A stretch of 64,000 nucleotides of DNA from Coniella vitis (Eukaryota; Ascomycota; Sordariomycetes; Diaporthales; Schizoparmaceae). Numbering within the stretch: the stretch's first letter is position 1; each line of letters starts with the position of its first letter. This document shows, piece after piece, positions 1-11,978 of this stretch. The position numbers and the translations under genes were made by a program. The stretch is taken from positions 1,527,501-1,591,500 of the forward strand of contig WUJK01000001.1 in the NCBI GenBank assembly GCA_011317545.1. The letters run 5' to 3'. The notes beneath the pieces were generated by a model. It made no database searches. It was not told the origin of the DNA and saw only the letters and a list, made by a program, of their open reading frames with translations.

Positions 1-360
1 ATAAAAGAATAAAAGAATAAAAGAATAAAAGAATAAAAGAATAAAAGAATAAAAGAATAAAAGAATAAAAGAATAAAAGAAAAAAAGAATAAAAGAATAA
101 AAGAATAAAAGAATAAAAGAATAAAAGAATAAAAGAATAAAAGAATAAAAGAATAAAAGAATAAAAGAATAAAAGAATAAAAGAATAAAAGAATAAAAGA
201 ATAAAAGAATAAAGAGATAAAGAAATAAAAGAATAAAATATAAAGAGATAAAAAGATAAAGAAATAAAAGAATAAAATATAAAGAGATAAAAAGATAAAG
301 AGATAAAGAAAAAAAAGAAAAAAAAGATAAAAAGATAAAAAGATATAAAATAAAGAAATA
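1..360. repeat. AT-rich microsatellite, 8-bp unit (ATAAAAGA)n
   Basis: Near-perfect tandem copies of an 8-bp unit (ATAAAAGA) run to about 210, then decay into related A-rich variants (ATAAAGAG, ATAAAGAA) up to about 360. Only A, T and G occur on this strand, so purine/pyrimidine strand asymmetry is strong. No coding potential is visible. Confidence 0.95.
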
Positions 361-390
361 ATATTATAAATTAATAAAACTTATAAAATT

Positions 391-451
391 ATATATTAAG
401 TTTCTTTTTATATATAAAATAATATTATATATAAAGAGAAACTTAATATAT
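391..451. repeat. AT-rich inverted repeat (26-bp arms, hairpin)
   Basis: Arms 391-416 and 426-451 are reverse complements at 25 of 26 positions, separated by 9 bases. The only mismatch would be a G-T pair. It lies between the microsatellite and a (TA)n run. It could be a hairpin-forming remnant of a mobile element, but no element is recognised. Confidence 0.8.
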
Positions 452-479
452 CTTATTAAATATAAATATAAAATAAAAA

Positions 480-480
<1 letters not shown>

Positions 481-512
<32 letters not shown>
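481..512. repeat. (TA)n dinucleotide repeat
   Basis: Uninterrupted TA alternation of about 30 bp inside AT-rich DNA. Confidence 0.95.
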
Positions 513-513
<1 letters not shown>

Positions 514-808
514 TATACTTATAAACGAAATAAATAATTTAAATAATAAATAAATAGAAAAGTATTATTATTAATTTAATTAATAATAATATAATTTATA
601 ATATTTTAAAATTTAGTTTTATATATAAATATCTTAAATATATTAAATTTAAGTTTTAAATTTTCTTTAATATAATAATAGAATATATTAATATAATCTT
701 ATTCTTAGTTTTTCTAAAAGCTATAAAGAATGAATTTTATTATTAAAAATATTCTTATATTCTCTTTACCGTGCCGTCGGCACGAACCGTAGCAAAGCGA
801 AGGTGCTA
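513..808. other. AT-rich intergenic DNA with a small GC-rich patch at 771-808
   Basis: Up to about 770 the sequence is almost pure A/T without a recognisable gene. At 771-808 there is an abrupt GC-rich stretch that still contains CpA and TpG, unlike the mutated LINE that follows. It includes the short palindrome TGCCGTCGGCA. I cannot assign it to any element. Confidence 0.6.
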
Positions 809-2337
809 GTATTACTATTATTAAGGTATTCTATAAGTACTTATATATTTTCGACGCCGAGGCGGTTAGGGCGCTTATAGGATTACGGCTAGCGCTAAAA
901 ACGGTACTATTAGCGGTATTTATCTATATAGATAGTACCTCGGTTATTTAGGGATTATAGGGTAATACGCTTATTACCTTATAATAGACTTTCCGAAGCT
1001 TTTAGGCCCTTTACGAGTAATACCTTATAAAGGGACGGTTAATAATTATCCTCTAAAGCCCTAATTATATAGGTATAGCTAGGAATAAGCTTATAAATAC
1101 CCTTACGAAAAGGGGTATAATATTCTCCCTAATAGAGCGGGTAGTAAGCCCTATTACCTCGGGTATATAAAACCTTATATCGAGAGGGAATTAGGAGCTC
1201 TAAGAAAATATAATAGATATATTAATAGGTAATCTTATCTAGTTAGTATAGCGCTTAAGGGCTAAGCTTTTATATTATAATATAGCTAGCCCTTTCGCTA
1301 AGCTATTAATAGCTAGCTCTCTTTATAGCTATAAGGCTTAGTTATAGCGATTTTAAAGCGTATTATTATCGGTTTAGCCGGCTAGGGATAGGCCGCTATT
1401 ATAGAACGGGCTATTCTAATAAGCTTTCGCTTCGGTATTAGGTATATTATACGGTAGCTAAGCGGAGGTAGCGGGATTAGCCGGAGGGCCTAACCGGGCC
1501 CCTTAATACCCCTTTCCGCGAAATATATTTATAAAGGGTATTTATAGATTATTAAGCGTAGTCTGCCTTCTTAGAAATAGTTTATAAAGATTCTCTATAA
1601 ATAATACCCTTACTATTATATATATAGTAGGTATAATACGGTTTATTACTTTATAAGAAAGCGGGTTTAATTAGGATCTTATATTATTAGCTATTAAAGT
1701 AGTTTATAGCTATATTATAAGCTATCTAGGGCTAAAGTATATTAAACTATATATAGTCGATTACCTAGCGTATAGTATTACTAAGGGCGTATAATATAAT
1801 ATAATAGTCGACGGGAGTATTTAGAGTAGGGGTAATTAAGCCGGGAAGTAACTATAATAGGCTTATAGCGCTAGGGGTATACTCCTACTCGTAGGTAATA
1901 CTAGCGCTAATAATAGTAGTAATAGCTATAATAGCCTAGCGTTAATACTATTAAGGCTAGTATTATAGCTAATATTATTATTATTAATAGTAGCGGGGTA
2001 GGATATAGCGGGGGCGTTTTTAAGGCTATATAACCGGCTCTACCTCCTCCTCCGACTTACTAAACGATTCGGTAAGGCCCTCCGCTAATACTTTATTATA
2101 AGCCTCCTTAGCTATACGAATAATAGTATGATAGGGGGTATTATCCTTACCCTTCTATAGGGCGTTATATAGCTAGCGGCTAACGGTTATTAGGTAGTTA
2201 GCTAAAGGGGTATAGCCCTTACGTTAATAGCGCTAATAGCGGGTATTACCCTCGATATCCTAATAGTCGTTAAGTAACTTACCGGTAATTACCGAGACTA
2301 GATACTACTCGTAAGGTATATTACGTTAGGTTACGAT
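809..2337 (+). mobile_element. Tad1-like LINE fragment L1 (RNase H to 3' region)
   Basis: The first part matches the RNase H-encoding part of the fuller LINE copy at about 36262-36500, in the same orientation. The rest matches the LINE 3' region, up to what is 45330 in the fuller copy. Both ends are truncated, and at 2338 it is abutted by the tail of an oppositely oriented copy. CpA and TpG are almost absent and apparent stops are TAA/TAG only, so this is a RIP-mutated relic. Confidence 0.85.
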
Positions 2338-5300
2338 ATTTATTTATTTATTTATTTAATTATATTAACGCCGGACTAGTTACGCTAGCATACCTTCCAA
2401 GGGGTATCTCGGCGTATACTACCTATCGTACTACTAAGGAGCGTATATATACCCACCTAGTATATATATTCGTAATATAACCCTAGCCCGAAGGCTGCTT
2501 TATAGCGTATTAGCTATATCCTAGAGGCTAAATGCTCTAGGGATTAGTCTTAGAGCAGAGTTATATAATACTATTAGTATAGCCCGTATAAATCTATATT
2601 TTTATTAGGTTAGCGTATTACCGTATAATTACTAGATATTAGATGCCGGCCGAGACTAGTTCCGAAGCCGTATTATATACGTATTATACGTCGATTATAC
2701 TAGCGATAACCTTACTAGTATAATAGCCTAAGGGCGCTACGCTAGAGAGCTAGCTAGCTATTAAGCTGCTAATATAATATAGATATCCTTATAATAGTAT
2801 AAAGTAGTAGCTTAAGATATATTAAAGATATACTTTAAGGCGTTTACTATTATTAGTCTATAAAAGTATATATCCTTCTACTAATAATAGCTAGCCCTTT
2901 ATCTATAATTATAAATAATAGCTATTATAGCTAATTATACCCCTATTATTATTAATAGCAGGGGTATAGCGCTATCTGCTATATTTCTCCTATACTTATT
3001 ATAGCTTATTTAAACTCCCTCCTCCTCCTCCCTCCTCCCTCCTCCTTTCTTAATCTACTATATAATAGTATAATAATCTTATTAACCGTCGCCGCCGCCG
3101 TACTATACTCCCCTCTATAATCCTAAGTATAGTAACTACTATTACTATTACTATAATACCTCCTAAAAAAGGAAGTAAATATATCTACCTTTCCTAATCG
3201 AATATTAGGAGTTATAATAGTCTACTAATATTTCAAATTAATATATAGCTAAGTATACTAAAGTACGCCGTACCGCGAATATTACTAATACCCGTATAGC
3301 TAAGAAATATATAATACTCTTATTAATCTATATAAACTAGCCTAAGCTCCTATAAATATCGTATCTAGCGCTATTATAAAGTAATATATCCTTCCTATAA
3401 AATACCTATATAAATAGTATAGTAAGTATAATATATTATACTAAAGCTAAGTTCTAATACTACTAATTAACTACTATTAATAAGCATATTTATTAATAGA
3501 AACTAAAGCTATTAAAAAGGGCACCGCCCTTATAATATATAGCGTACTCCTATATAATGCTATAAAGCCGACTACTAATATACTTAATAGTAATAACTAT
3601 ATCTATAACGAAGATAAGGGCGATAAAGATATCCTATAGAAGGCCTTTAATAGTACCTTCGAGCTTAAGGACGAGGATAAGGGTAATACCGAGGCTGCTA
3701 AGGATAATGCTAATAGCGAAGATAAGGTAAACTTGCTCCGAGATAGCTAGGAATAGGCCGAAGATACTTCTAATAATAAGGAGCCTGCTACTAATATACG
3801 TACTAGTAATAATAACGCCGAGGAGGACGATAAGGAGGCCTACTAGGATAAGGCTAACGACGATAGTAATTATATTACTAGTAGTAATACTAATCGTGCT
3901 TATATAGACGATAATAGTAGGAGTAGTAGTAGCGGTAACGATAACGATATCGGTATCGCCCGTACTACTACCGCCGGTAATATTAATAATAAACGCCTTA
4001 TACCTACCTCTACTCCTATTAATACTCCTACTACTAAGAAGTAGCATTCTATTACTATTACTAGTAGTAGTAATATTAGGGCTAGGGCTATTAAGATAGT
4101 AGCTTCTATTAAGGCTAACCCTCCTTATACTACCCATGCTATTAACGCTACTACTATTATTAATATTTAGCCTAAGGCTAAGATTAATAAGAAGACTAAT
4201 ACTACTAAGAATAAGGGCAAGGCTATTACTCCTATTACCCCTATTAAGCGTAAGAAGATATAAAAGGCTAGCGAAGCTACTCCTAATAGCTATTATATTA
4301 TAACCTAGCGCGATATACCTTACGAGTAATATCTAATCTCGGCAATTACCGGTAAATCGTTTAACGATTATTAGGATATCGAGGGTAATACCCGCTATTA
4401 ACGCTATTAGTATAAGGGCTATACCCTTCTAGCTAACTATCTAATAACCGTTAACTGCTAGCTATATAACGCCCTATAGGAGGGTAAGGATAATACCCCC
4501 TACCGTACTATTATTTATATAGCTAAGGAAGCCTACGATAAAGTATTAACGGAGGGTCTTACCGAATTATTTAATAAATCGGAGGAGGAGGTAAAGCCGG
4601 TTATATAGCCCTAGAAGCGCCCTTATTATATCCTACCCCGCTACCGCTAATAGTAATAGTATTACCTATAATACTAGCCCTAATAGTATTAGCGCTAGGC
4701 TATTATAACTACTATTATTATTATTAACGCTAATACTACTTACGAATAGGAGTACGCCCCTAGCGCTATAAGCTTATTATAATTACTTTCTAGCCTAATT
4801 ACCCCTACCCTAGGTACTCCCGCCGACCGCTATACCGCGCTATACGCCCTTAATAATACTATACGCTAGGTAATCGATTATATATAGTTTAATATACTTT
4901 AGCCCTAGATAGCCTATAATATAGCTATAAACTTCCCTAGTAACTAATAATATAAGATCCTAATTAAACCCGCTTTCCTATAGAATAATAGATTATATTA
5001 TATTTATTATATATATAATAGTAAGGATATTATTTATAAAGAATCTTTATAAATTACTTCTAAGAAGGTAGATTATACCTAATAGTTTATAAGTACCCTT
5101 TATAAGTATATTTCGCGGAAAGGGGTATTAGGGGGTTCGGCTAGGCCCTCCGGCTAATCCCGTTACCTCTATTTAGCTATTATATAATATACCTAATATT
5201 AAGGCGAAAGCTTACTAGAATAGCCTATTCTATAATAGCGGCTTATCTTTAGCCGGCTAAACCGATAATAATATACTTTAAAATCGCTATAACTAGTCCT

Positions 5301-5734
5301 TATAGCTATAAAGAGAGCTAGCTACCGGCGGCTTAGTAAAAGGGCCGGCTATATTATAATACGAAAGCTTAGCCCCTAAGCGCTATATTAGCTAGATAAG
5401 ACTACCTATTAATATATCTATTATATCTTCTTAGAGCTCCTAATTCCCTTTCGATATAGGGTCCGTATACCCGAGGTAATAAGGCTTACTACCCGCCCTA
5501 TTAGGGAGAGTATTATACCCCTCCTTATAAAGGTATTTATAAGCTTATTCCTAGTTATACCTATATAAGTAGGGCTTTAGAGGATAGTTATTAACCGTCC
5601 CTCCGTAAGGTATTACTTATAAAGGGCTTAAAAGCTTCGGAAAGCCTATTATAAGGTAATCGGTATATTACCCCGTAATCCTTAGATAACCGAGGTACTA
5701 TCTATATAAATAAATACCGCTAATAGTACCGTTT
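2338..5734 (-). mobile_element. Tad1-like LINE fragment L2, 5'-truncated, tail at 2338
   Basis: The (TATT)n run at 2338-2358 is the reverse complement of the (AAAT)n tail seen at 6034-6066 and 47278-47304, so this copy reads on the minus strand and begins at its 3' tail. It continues through the LINE 3' region and stops inside the RNase H sequence near 5734, a 5' truncation typical of LINEs. Its part 4290-5734 is an inverted copy of 905-2337 in L1. Confidence 0.85.
2881..5100 (+). pseudogene. Long Gln-rich ORF antisense to the LINE RT (copy in L2)
   Basis: One frame (codons starting at 2881, 3421, 3643, 4261, 4621) stays in register for over 2 kb, interrupted only by TAA and TAG. Read with those as lost Gln/Trp codons, it gives three parts: a hydrophobic-polar N-terminal part (about 3180-3600); an acidic and basic low-complexity part rich in Asp, Glu, Lys, Asn and Thr (3600-4260); and a part ending in a Gln-rich run (4645-4700) plus a further tail. 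It lies opposite to the LINE's own RNase H and occupies its apparent 3' UTR. The same frame recurs on the minus strand of the fuller LINE (45110-46745 and before 37547). The family is unknown to me. The start is uncertain. The opposite frame is Leu-rich and less protein-like, but it cannot be excluded. Confidence 0.5.
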
Positions 5735-6032
5735 AGCTGGTCTCGGCCGGCATCTAACGTCTAGTAACTATACGGTGATACGCTAACCTAATGAAAACGT
5801 AGCTCTGCACGGGCTATACTAATAGTATTATATAACTCTACTCTAAGACTAATCCCTGGAGCATTTAGCCTCTGGGACGTAGCTAATACGCTATAAAGCA
5901 GCCTTCGGGCTCGGGTTGTACTACGAATATATATGCTGGGTGGGTGTATATACGCTCCTTAGTAGTACGATAGGCAGTATACGCCGAGATACCCCTTGGG
6001 AGATATGCTAGCGTAACTGGTCCGGCGTTAAT

Positions 6033-6064
<32 letters not shown>

Positions 6065-6066
6065 AT
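5735..6066 (+). mobile_element. LINE 3'-end fragment L3 with (AAAT)n tail
   Basis: Matches the last roughly 330 bases of the LINE (compare 46980-47304), in plus orientation, ending in seven or more AAAT units. It keeps many CpA and TpG sites that L1 and L2 have lost, so it appears less RIP-mutated. Its right edge abuts the internal part of Gypsy copy G1, whose 3' half is missing here. Confidence 0.85.
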
Positions 6067-9000
6067 ATATACTTACTTAATCTATAAACTATTATTAAGA
6101 TACTATCGTATTATACTTTAGTTAAGGGTTCTTATAAGAGAGGTAGCTTAATAATAAAGTCTAGATTAATAGATAATTAAATAGTCGTAGGTATTAGTAG
6201 AGGTTATAATAGTCCGTAAGGTTTATAACGTTTTATCTTATTCCGTTTATATATATTATAGTTACTAACGATATCTATAACTCGTTTCTTAAGGTTCGGT
6301 AGGTTCTAATAATATTAAATCCTTTTATAAGTTACTCTAATTCCTTAGTATCTATATACTAATATATTATAAATACTTCTAATATAATCGTTTTATTCCG
6401 ATATTATTATACTATCGAGGTTAGGTATTTCTCCTTCGATATATAGTATTACGTTAAGTTCCTTAGTAATAGATAATATAGTAAAGTTACCTTCCGAATC
6501 TTCCCTAAAGATTATTATAATATCCTAGTCTTTACTATTACTATCCTTATAGTTTAACCGTCCGCTAAAAGCGTCTACTCGTTCGTTTTCTTTACCTTTA
6601 TAATAGATAATCTTAAAGTCGAATTCTAATAAGATTTTATACTATCTAACTTATCGTTTATTAAGCTGCTTTATCGAGGTAAATATCTAAAGATTCTTAT
6701 AATCTATATATATAAGGATTTATTATTTTACGCCGATAAGGTAATATTACTATTCCCTAAAGGCTTCTACTATTACTATAAGTTCTTAATCGGGTATTCC
6801 GTAGTTAAGTTTTAGTCCGTTTAGCTTCTTACTAAAGTTACTAACTATCCGTAATCGTCCTTTATCGTCTTATTATCCGAGTTATCTACCGAGTATATAA
6901 TCTAATATATCTATTTCGATCTCGAAAATTTTATCTTAATCTGCTTCGATTAGGATTAGTTCTAATATAATTATATTCTTAATTATACTAAAGGCCTTTT
7001 ATACCTATTCGTTTTAATTAAAGGTAATATCCTTTTTTATAAATTCTATAAATAGTATTATAATACTATTATAATTCTTAATTAATTATCGGTAGAAGTT
7101 AATATAGCTTAAGAAGGCTCTAATATCCTTAAGGCTTTAAGGTATAGGCTAGTCCCTAACTACTTATACTTTATCTTTCTATATTCGTATATACCCTAAT
7201 ATAATAGTATATCCGAGGTAGTTAACTTCTTAAGTATTCTAGGTATATTTAATAGGTTCTACTAAAATCTTATTATCTTAAAGGATTTATAGGATTACCG
7301 TAATATATTTCTAATATTCTTCGAATATCTTAAGTAAATAAGGATATCGTTTAGGTAAGCGATTATAAAATAGTCGAAATATTCGTATAAGATAAAGTTT
7401 ATTATTTCCTAGAATAATATAAGGGCGTTAGTAAGTCCGAATAATATAATAAGATATTCGAAATATTTATAGCGTATTTTAAACGCTATTTTCTATTTTT
7501 CTCCGGGTTTAATACGGATATATATATATCCTTCCTTAAGGTCGAGGGCTATAAATTATTAAGGTCCTCTAAATCTATCTTTAAGTTCTTTAAAGAGAGG
7601 TAAGGGGTATCGATTCCTAATTATAATATTATTAAGTTACCGATAATTAATATATAATTATAGTTTACCGTTTTTCTTTAGTATAAATAGGATTAAGTAT
7701 CCTGCTAATAAATATAAAGGTTTAATATAGCCTTTCTTAAGGTCTTCGTCGATATATTCTCTAAATACTTTAAGTTTATCCTTATCTAATCTATAAATAG
7801 GAAAGAACTTTAATTATTCTCTTTCTTTAAATAGGATCTTTTAGTTATATAAGCTATACTCTAATAAGCTATTATCGAATTTTCCTTAAAATAGTTTTAT
7901 AAACTTCCGATACTCTTCTAATATACCGGCGAGGTCTCTAAATATATACTTCGTCTTATATAATTACTATTATAAGGAGATATTATTATATATATTTAAT
8001 TCCTTCTTAAACTTACCGCGATAATATATCCTACTATCTATAAAGTCCTATATTATTATATCCTAATCTACTATATCCCTTCTTCTATTAGGTATTAATT
8101 ATTATAAGACCCTTTTCTATAAGCTATTAAGGGTAGTTATTTCCGTAATTAACCGTTACTATAATTCTTCTCGATTTAAAGGTATATATAAATTCGTTTA
8201 AGCCCCTATTATCTAGATATCGCTTTATAATTAAATCCGATCCTACGCTTATAATTATAACTATTTCTTAGGTATTCGCTTTATCCTATAAAATATAGCT
8301 ATTAGTTTAATCGATTTAAGAATTTTCTTTTCTTAATTATAATATATTTAAAATTAGCTTATATTATACGGTATCCGTAATATCGAAGTTTATTAGTATT
8401 ATACGTTTATAGATCCTAATTAATAATTAATTAGATTCTATATCTATAATACCTTAGCTATAAGCGACTTCTATACCTTCTATAATACTAAGTTTATAGG
8501 ATTCTATCTTTTTCTTCTAAAGTATCTATTCTCTATTAATAATACTTAGGGATATAAAGTTTCCTTATACTCCGCTATCTAGGAGTATTATATAGTTTTT
8601 ATTTTTAATTCGTACTATAATTTTCAAATATTCGTATATCGAGTTATCTATCGTATAAAGGGATTATATCGTAAGTCCTAATCGCTTATTATCCCTTATA
8701 AGTAATCCTTACCTTTTAGGTTCTACTATTCTTATTATATTTTAAGGATTATTATCTATATTAAGTTCTTAGCTTATTATATTCCGTATTATATATATAC
8801 TATAGCTTATCGCTATAGGTACGCTTAGTTTTCTTCTTCCGTATAGGGAGTTTATACTCCGGGCTAATTATTCTTAAGGTTATAATAGATATACGCTTTA
8901 TCTACTAGGTATTCTATATAATCGGCGCGCTTATAGAAGCTATAATATATAGATTCTATATATATAGGCTTTACGAGTTTTTCTCTTTATCGTTATTCGT

Positions 9001-10917
9001 ATATTCTATACTAATCGAATACTTTTTCTTATATATAAAGTATATATTAGGGTATTATATATTAATACTATTTTACTTATCGTATAATATATTTATAGGG
9101 GGTATTATATATAAGGCTAATATTAGTATAATTTCCCCTTATTCTAAATACTTTATAATAATCGCTATTATCGTCGTTATAAGCGATAATATTATACCCT
9201 ATCTTATATATAGAGAAATATTCGTTAGTTATCTTATATTTAAAGTATTATCTATAATTATATATAGTATAAGCTAATTATATAATTTAATAATACTCTT
9301 TATAGAGATAATTAATTCGTATATCTTCCTATATAAGGGGGGTTTTATCTTAATAAGATATTATTCGGAATAGTTCTCTAAGTATAATACTATAGATAAG
9401 GTAGTATATATCTCCTTTATCGATATCTTCGTTTATAGAGCTTTCTAATTCTAAGCTCGTTTCTTCGCTAATAGTTTAGGCGCTAATATCCTAACTAATA
9501 TAGAGCGTTTCCTATTATTCTATAATTTCCGTAATATCGCTTTATAAAATATCCGTTTTATTAGGTAGTTTATACCCTTTTATATCGCGCTAATAGGGGT
9601 ATTCTTTAATAAGCTAGGCTTATTACCTTATTATTAATCTTTCGAATAAACCGTTATCCGTAAGAAGGGGTATTCTCTAAATAGCTACGATTTATCGTTC
9701 CTTATAAGGTTTCTAAGGGAATTATCCTAAGCCTTACTTTACCGAAAGGTATATTATATAATTATCCTTATAATAAAAGGTTTAATTAAAGAGTCTATAA
9801 TCGGAGTTATCCGATATTTACTCTAAAAGCTAGTTTTAGCTAAGAGTAGAATCCGTAGCATTATATATTATAATATTAGCTTATCGGCCTTTAGGGATTT
9901 TCTTAAATTCTCTAAGTTTCTTAGGTTATTATTATTCTCGTATAAAGTAGCTTATCCTATTATAATTAAAGTATTCCTTACTTATAGGTTTCCTTTAAGC
10001 TATATCGAGCTTTATAAGGCTTAAGTATATTATATTATTAATTATTATTCCGCGGTAATTATTCTATCGGGGTATAAAGTATTAAAGTAGCTATTAATAT
10101 CGTTTTCTAGTATTAGCCTTAAATATAAAGTTAATAATAGCTCTTTACCTTCCTTACCGTTCCTAGTTCCTTTCTTAATTATAATTATCGATAGCTATTA
10201 TTATTACCGCGAATTCTACGAATATCTCTAATCGGGCTATTTTATATAGTTTATCTTTAATAGATTCTTTAAATCTATTATAATAAGTTATTATAAGGGG
10301 TTTATCGTCCTAATAGAGATATAATATAATTTATCTAAAGAGTATTATATAATAGGATACCGATTTAGTTTATTTAAGTTAGGAGATCTTATATTCTATA
10401 TTACGCTTTTCGTTAGGGTTTCTAAAGGTTTCCTTAAGTATCTAGGCGAAGGTTTCGAATAATATAAAGAGTTCGTTAATCTTATCTTCTCTAGCTTCTT
10501 CCGTATCGAATTCTAGGAAGTTCTATAGGATAGGTTTAAATTATATAAGTATATCGCCTTTAAGCCTACTAGCTACGAATTCTACTTTCTTAGCTTTAAT
10601 AGGGAATTACTATTAGTAGTATTAAAAGTAAGCTCTAAGGGCTATAATAAAAGGTTAAATATCGTCTTCTTATCCTTAATAAACCTTAGGCTATTTTATC
10701 TTAAAAAGCTTATTAGGAGTTCTATTAATATTTTCTTAAGCCTCGAGTTCTATAATATATATAATAAGTACGTTAATAATAATTAAGAGTTATTAATTAA
10801 TATTCTAGGTTTAGTTAACCGTTAAGGGGGCTAGAATTATTAGTATTATAGTTAAATATTATACTTAATATTACTTAAGAGGTATATATAAACTATCCTA
10901 AATAAAAGTTATAAAAA
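6067..10917 (-). pseudogene. Gypsy-A gag-pol relic (G1)
   Basis: Reading the minus strand gives, in order, gag, the protease motif LLDSG near 8575, RT with the active-site box at about 7340 reading YLNDI instead of YLDDI (a G-to-A change of the first Asp), RNase H, and the beginning of integrase. TAA/TAG codons are frequent throughout. The catalytic Asp-to-Asn change and the stops make it non-functional. By homology with G5 it once encoded the capsid and replication enzymes of a chromodomain Ty3/Gypsy element. Confidence 0.85.
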
Positions 10918-11374
10918 TATAATAATCCTTACTTAAATCCCGGATTCTAGAAGTACCTATAAATTATATATTAGTAGGTAGAGAAGTATTATCTTTAAGT
11001 CTTTATATATTATCGAGTAATATTAAGTATTATAAGAGATTAAGAGGGATTACCCTATTATATAAAATAATACTTAGATTTATAACTAAAGATTATAAGG
11101 AAAACTATCTATTAGCTAGGAAATCTATCGTCCTTATATCCTTCCGTTATTCTATTAGATTACTTCTAATTCCGTAATCCGGTTATTATAATTACCGTAA
11201 TTATCGTAATCCGATTTCCTTAATTACCGTAATCTTAGTAACTAACCCTAACCCTGGTTATATTAATCTATATTCTTATATAAAAGATCTCTATCGGTCC
11301 GTTAAGGTTCCGATTTGCTAGTATATAGTTGCGCTAGCCTATTCCTATAACTTGTATATTCATGGGTTATAATA
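10918..11374 (-). repeat. 5' LTR of G1 (cassette type IV)
   Basis: In plus-strand reading it starts TATAATAATCC and ends GGTTATAATA, matching the LTR ends of all other copies after RIP (TGTAATAATCC and TTATAACA). The variable block (about 11140-11240) differs from the other LTRs. It holds repeated CGTAAT and the dyad ATTAC-c-GTAAT. It contains the CTAACCCTAACCC motif and a TATATAA box. Confidence 0.9.
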
Positions 11375-11415
11375 CTAGCCTATTCTAGTAACCTATTAAA
11401 CCGTAGGTTATAATA
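11375..11415 (-). repeat. 41-bp orphan LTR end fragment
   Basis: Directly after the G1 LTR there is a second copy of the last 40 or so bases of a Gypsy-A LTR, ending again in GGTTATAATA. This suggests that G1 inserted at the edge of an older LTR, or that the LTR end was duplicated. Confidence 0.65.
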
Positions 11416-11978
11416 GCTTATAAGGCGCATAGTAGTCTTAAGGTTTAAAACGGATATCTCGGCCTTTACTAATTAGTTAAAATGGAGGTAATATTAATAT
11501 TTTAAGCTATTAAACGACTTAAATCGTTATTTAAACGATAAAATAATATAATATCCTTACGAACGGCGTATAACCGATAATAGGAGGTGAATAAGACTCT
11601 TAATTATTAGATAATACGTATATAAAATAGATAAAATTAATTAAATTAGTAGGCAAAGTATATAGCTTGATTATATGTATATAGTGTATAAAAGATATCA
11701 AAGGTATAAGTAAGGATCTTAGGCCTAGAAAAGTGCGGACCCATTTAGTACCTGAAAATAATCCCTGTCCTTCTGATGCCCAGGAATGGTTAGCCTTATT
11801 ATCCGACAGAAACTCAGTGGCGATCCTAGGAGGTATTTTGAACAACCTATACACAAATCTTGATGCCACCGTAACCGACAGTTTTGGCACTCATTTTGGG
11901 CGTCATGGTAAAATGGTTCCAAGGAGCACCTTTGTCCGGCTTCAATCAAGTCTCTCGCCGTAAATTATACACAGTTTA
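11416..11978. other. Boundary between RIP-mutated and normal DNA; no recognised gene
   Basis: To about 11640 the sequence is AT-rich and poor in CpA/TpG. Beyond that, composition becomes ordinary. A 76-codon plus-strand frame at 11733-11963 has balanced composition and may be a gene fragment cut by the adjacent MITE, but I do not recognise it and no splice structure is evident. Confidence 0.4.

Larger units (their letters stand above)
6067..11374 (-). mobile_element. Gypsy-A copy G1, 3'-truncated
   Basis: Collinear with the minus-oriented Gypsy copy at 39831-45104. It contains the 5' LTR (10918-11374) and the internal region from gag through part of integrase, but lacks the 3' end of pol, the antisense gene and the 3' LTR. 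The truncation point coincides with the LINE tail at 6066. Confidence 0.9.

Noticed and set aside
3634..4137. Minus-strand 167-codon ORF in the LINE 3' region.
   Set aside because: Low-complexity Ser/Ile/Thr-rich shadow of the Asn/Asp-rich plus-strand frame; no start context or domain.
11240..11256. TTAGGG-type repeats as a true telomere or interstitial telomere.
   Set aside because: Only about two units, always at the same place in an LTR; it is part of the retrotransposon.
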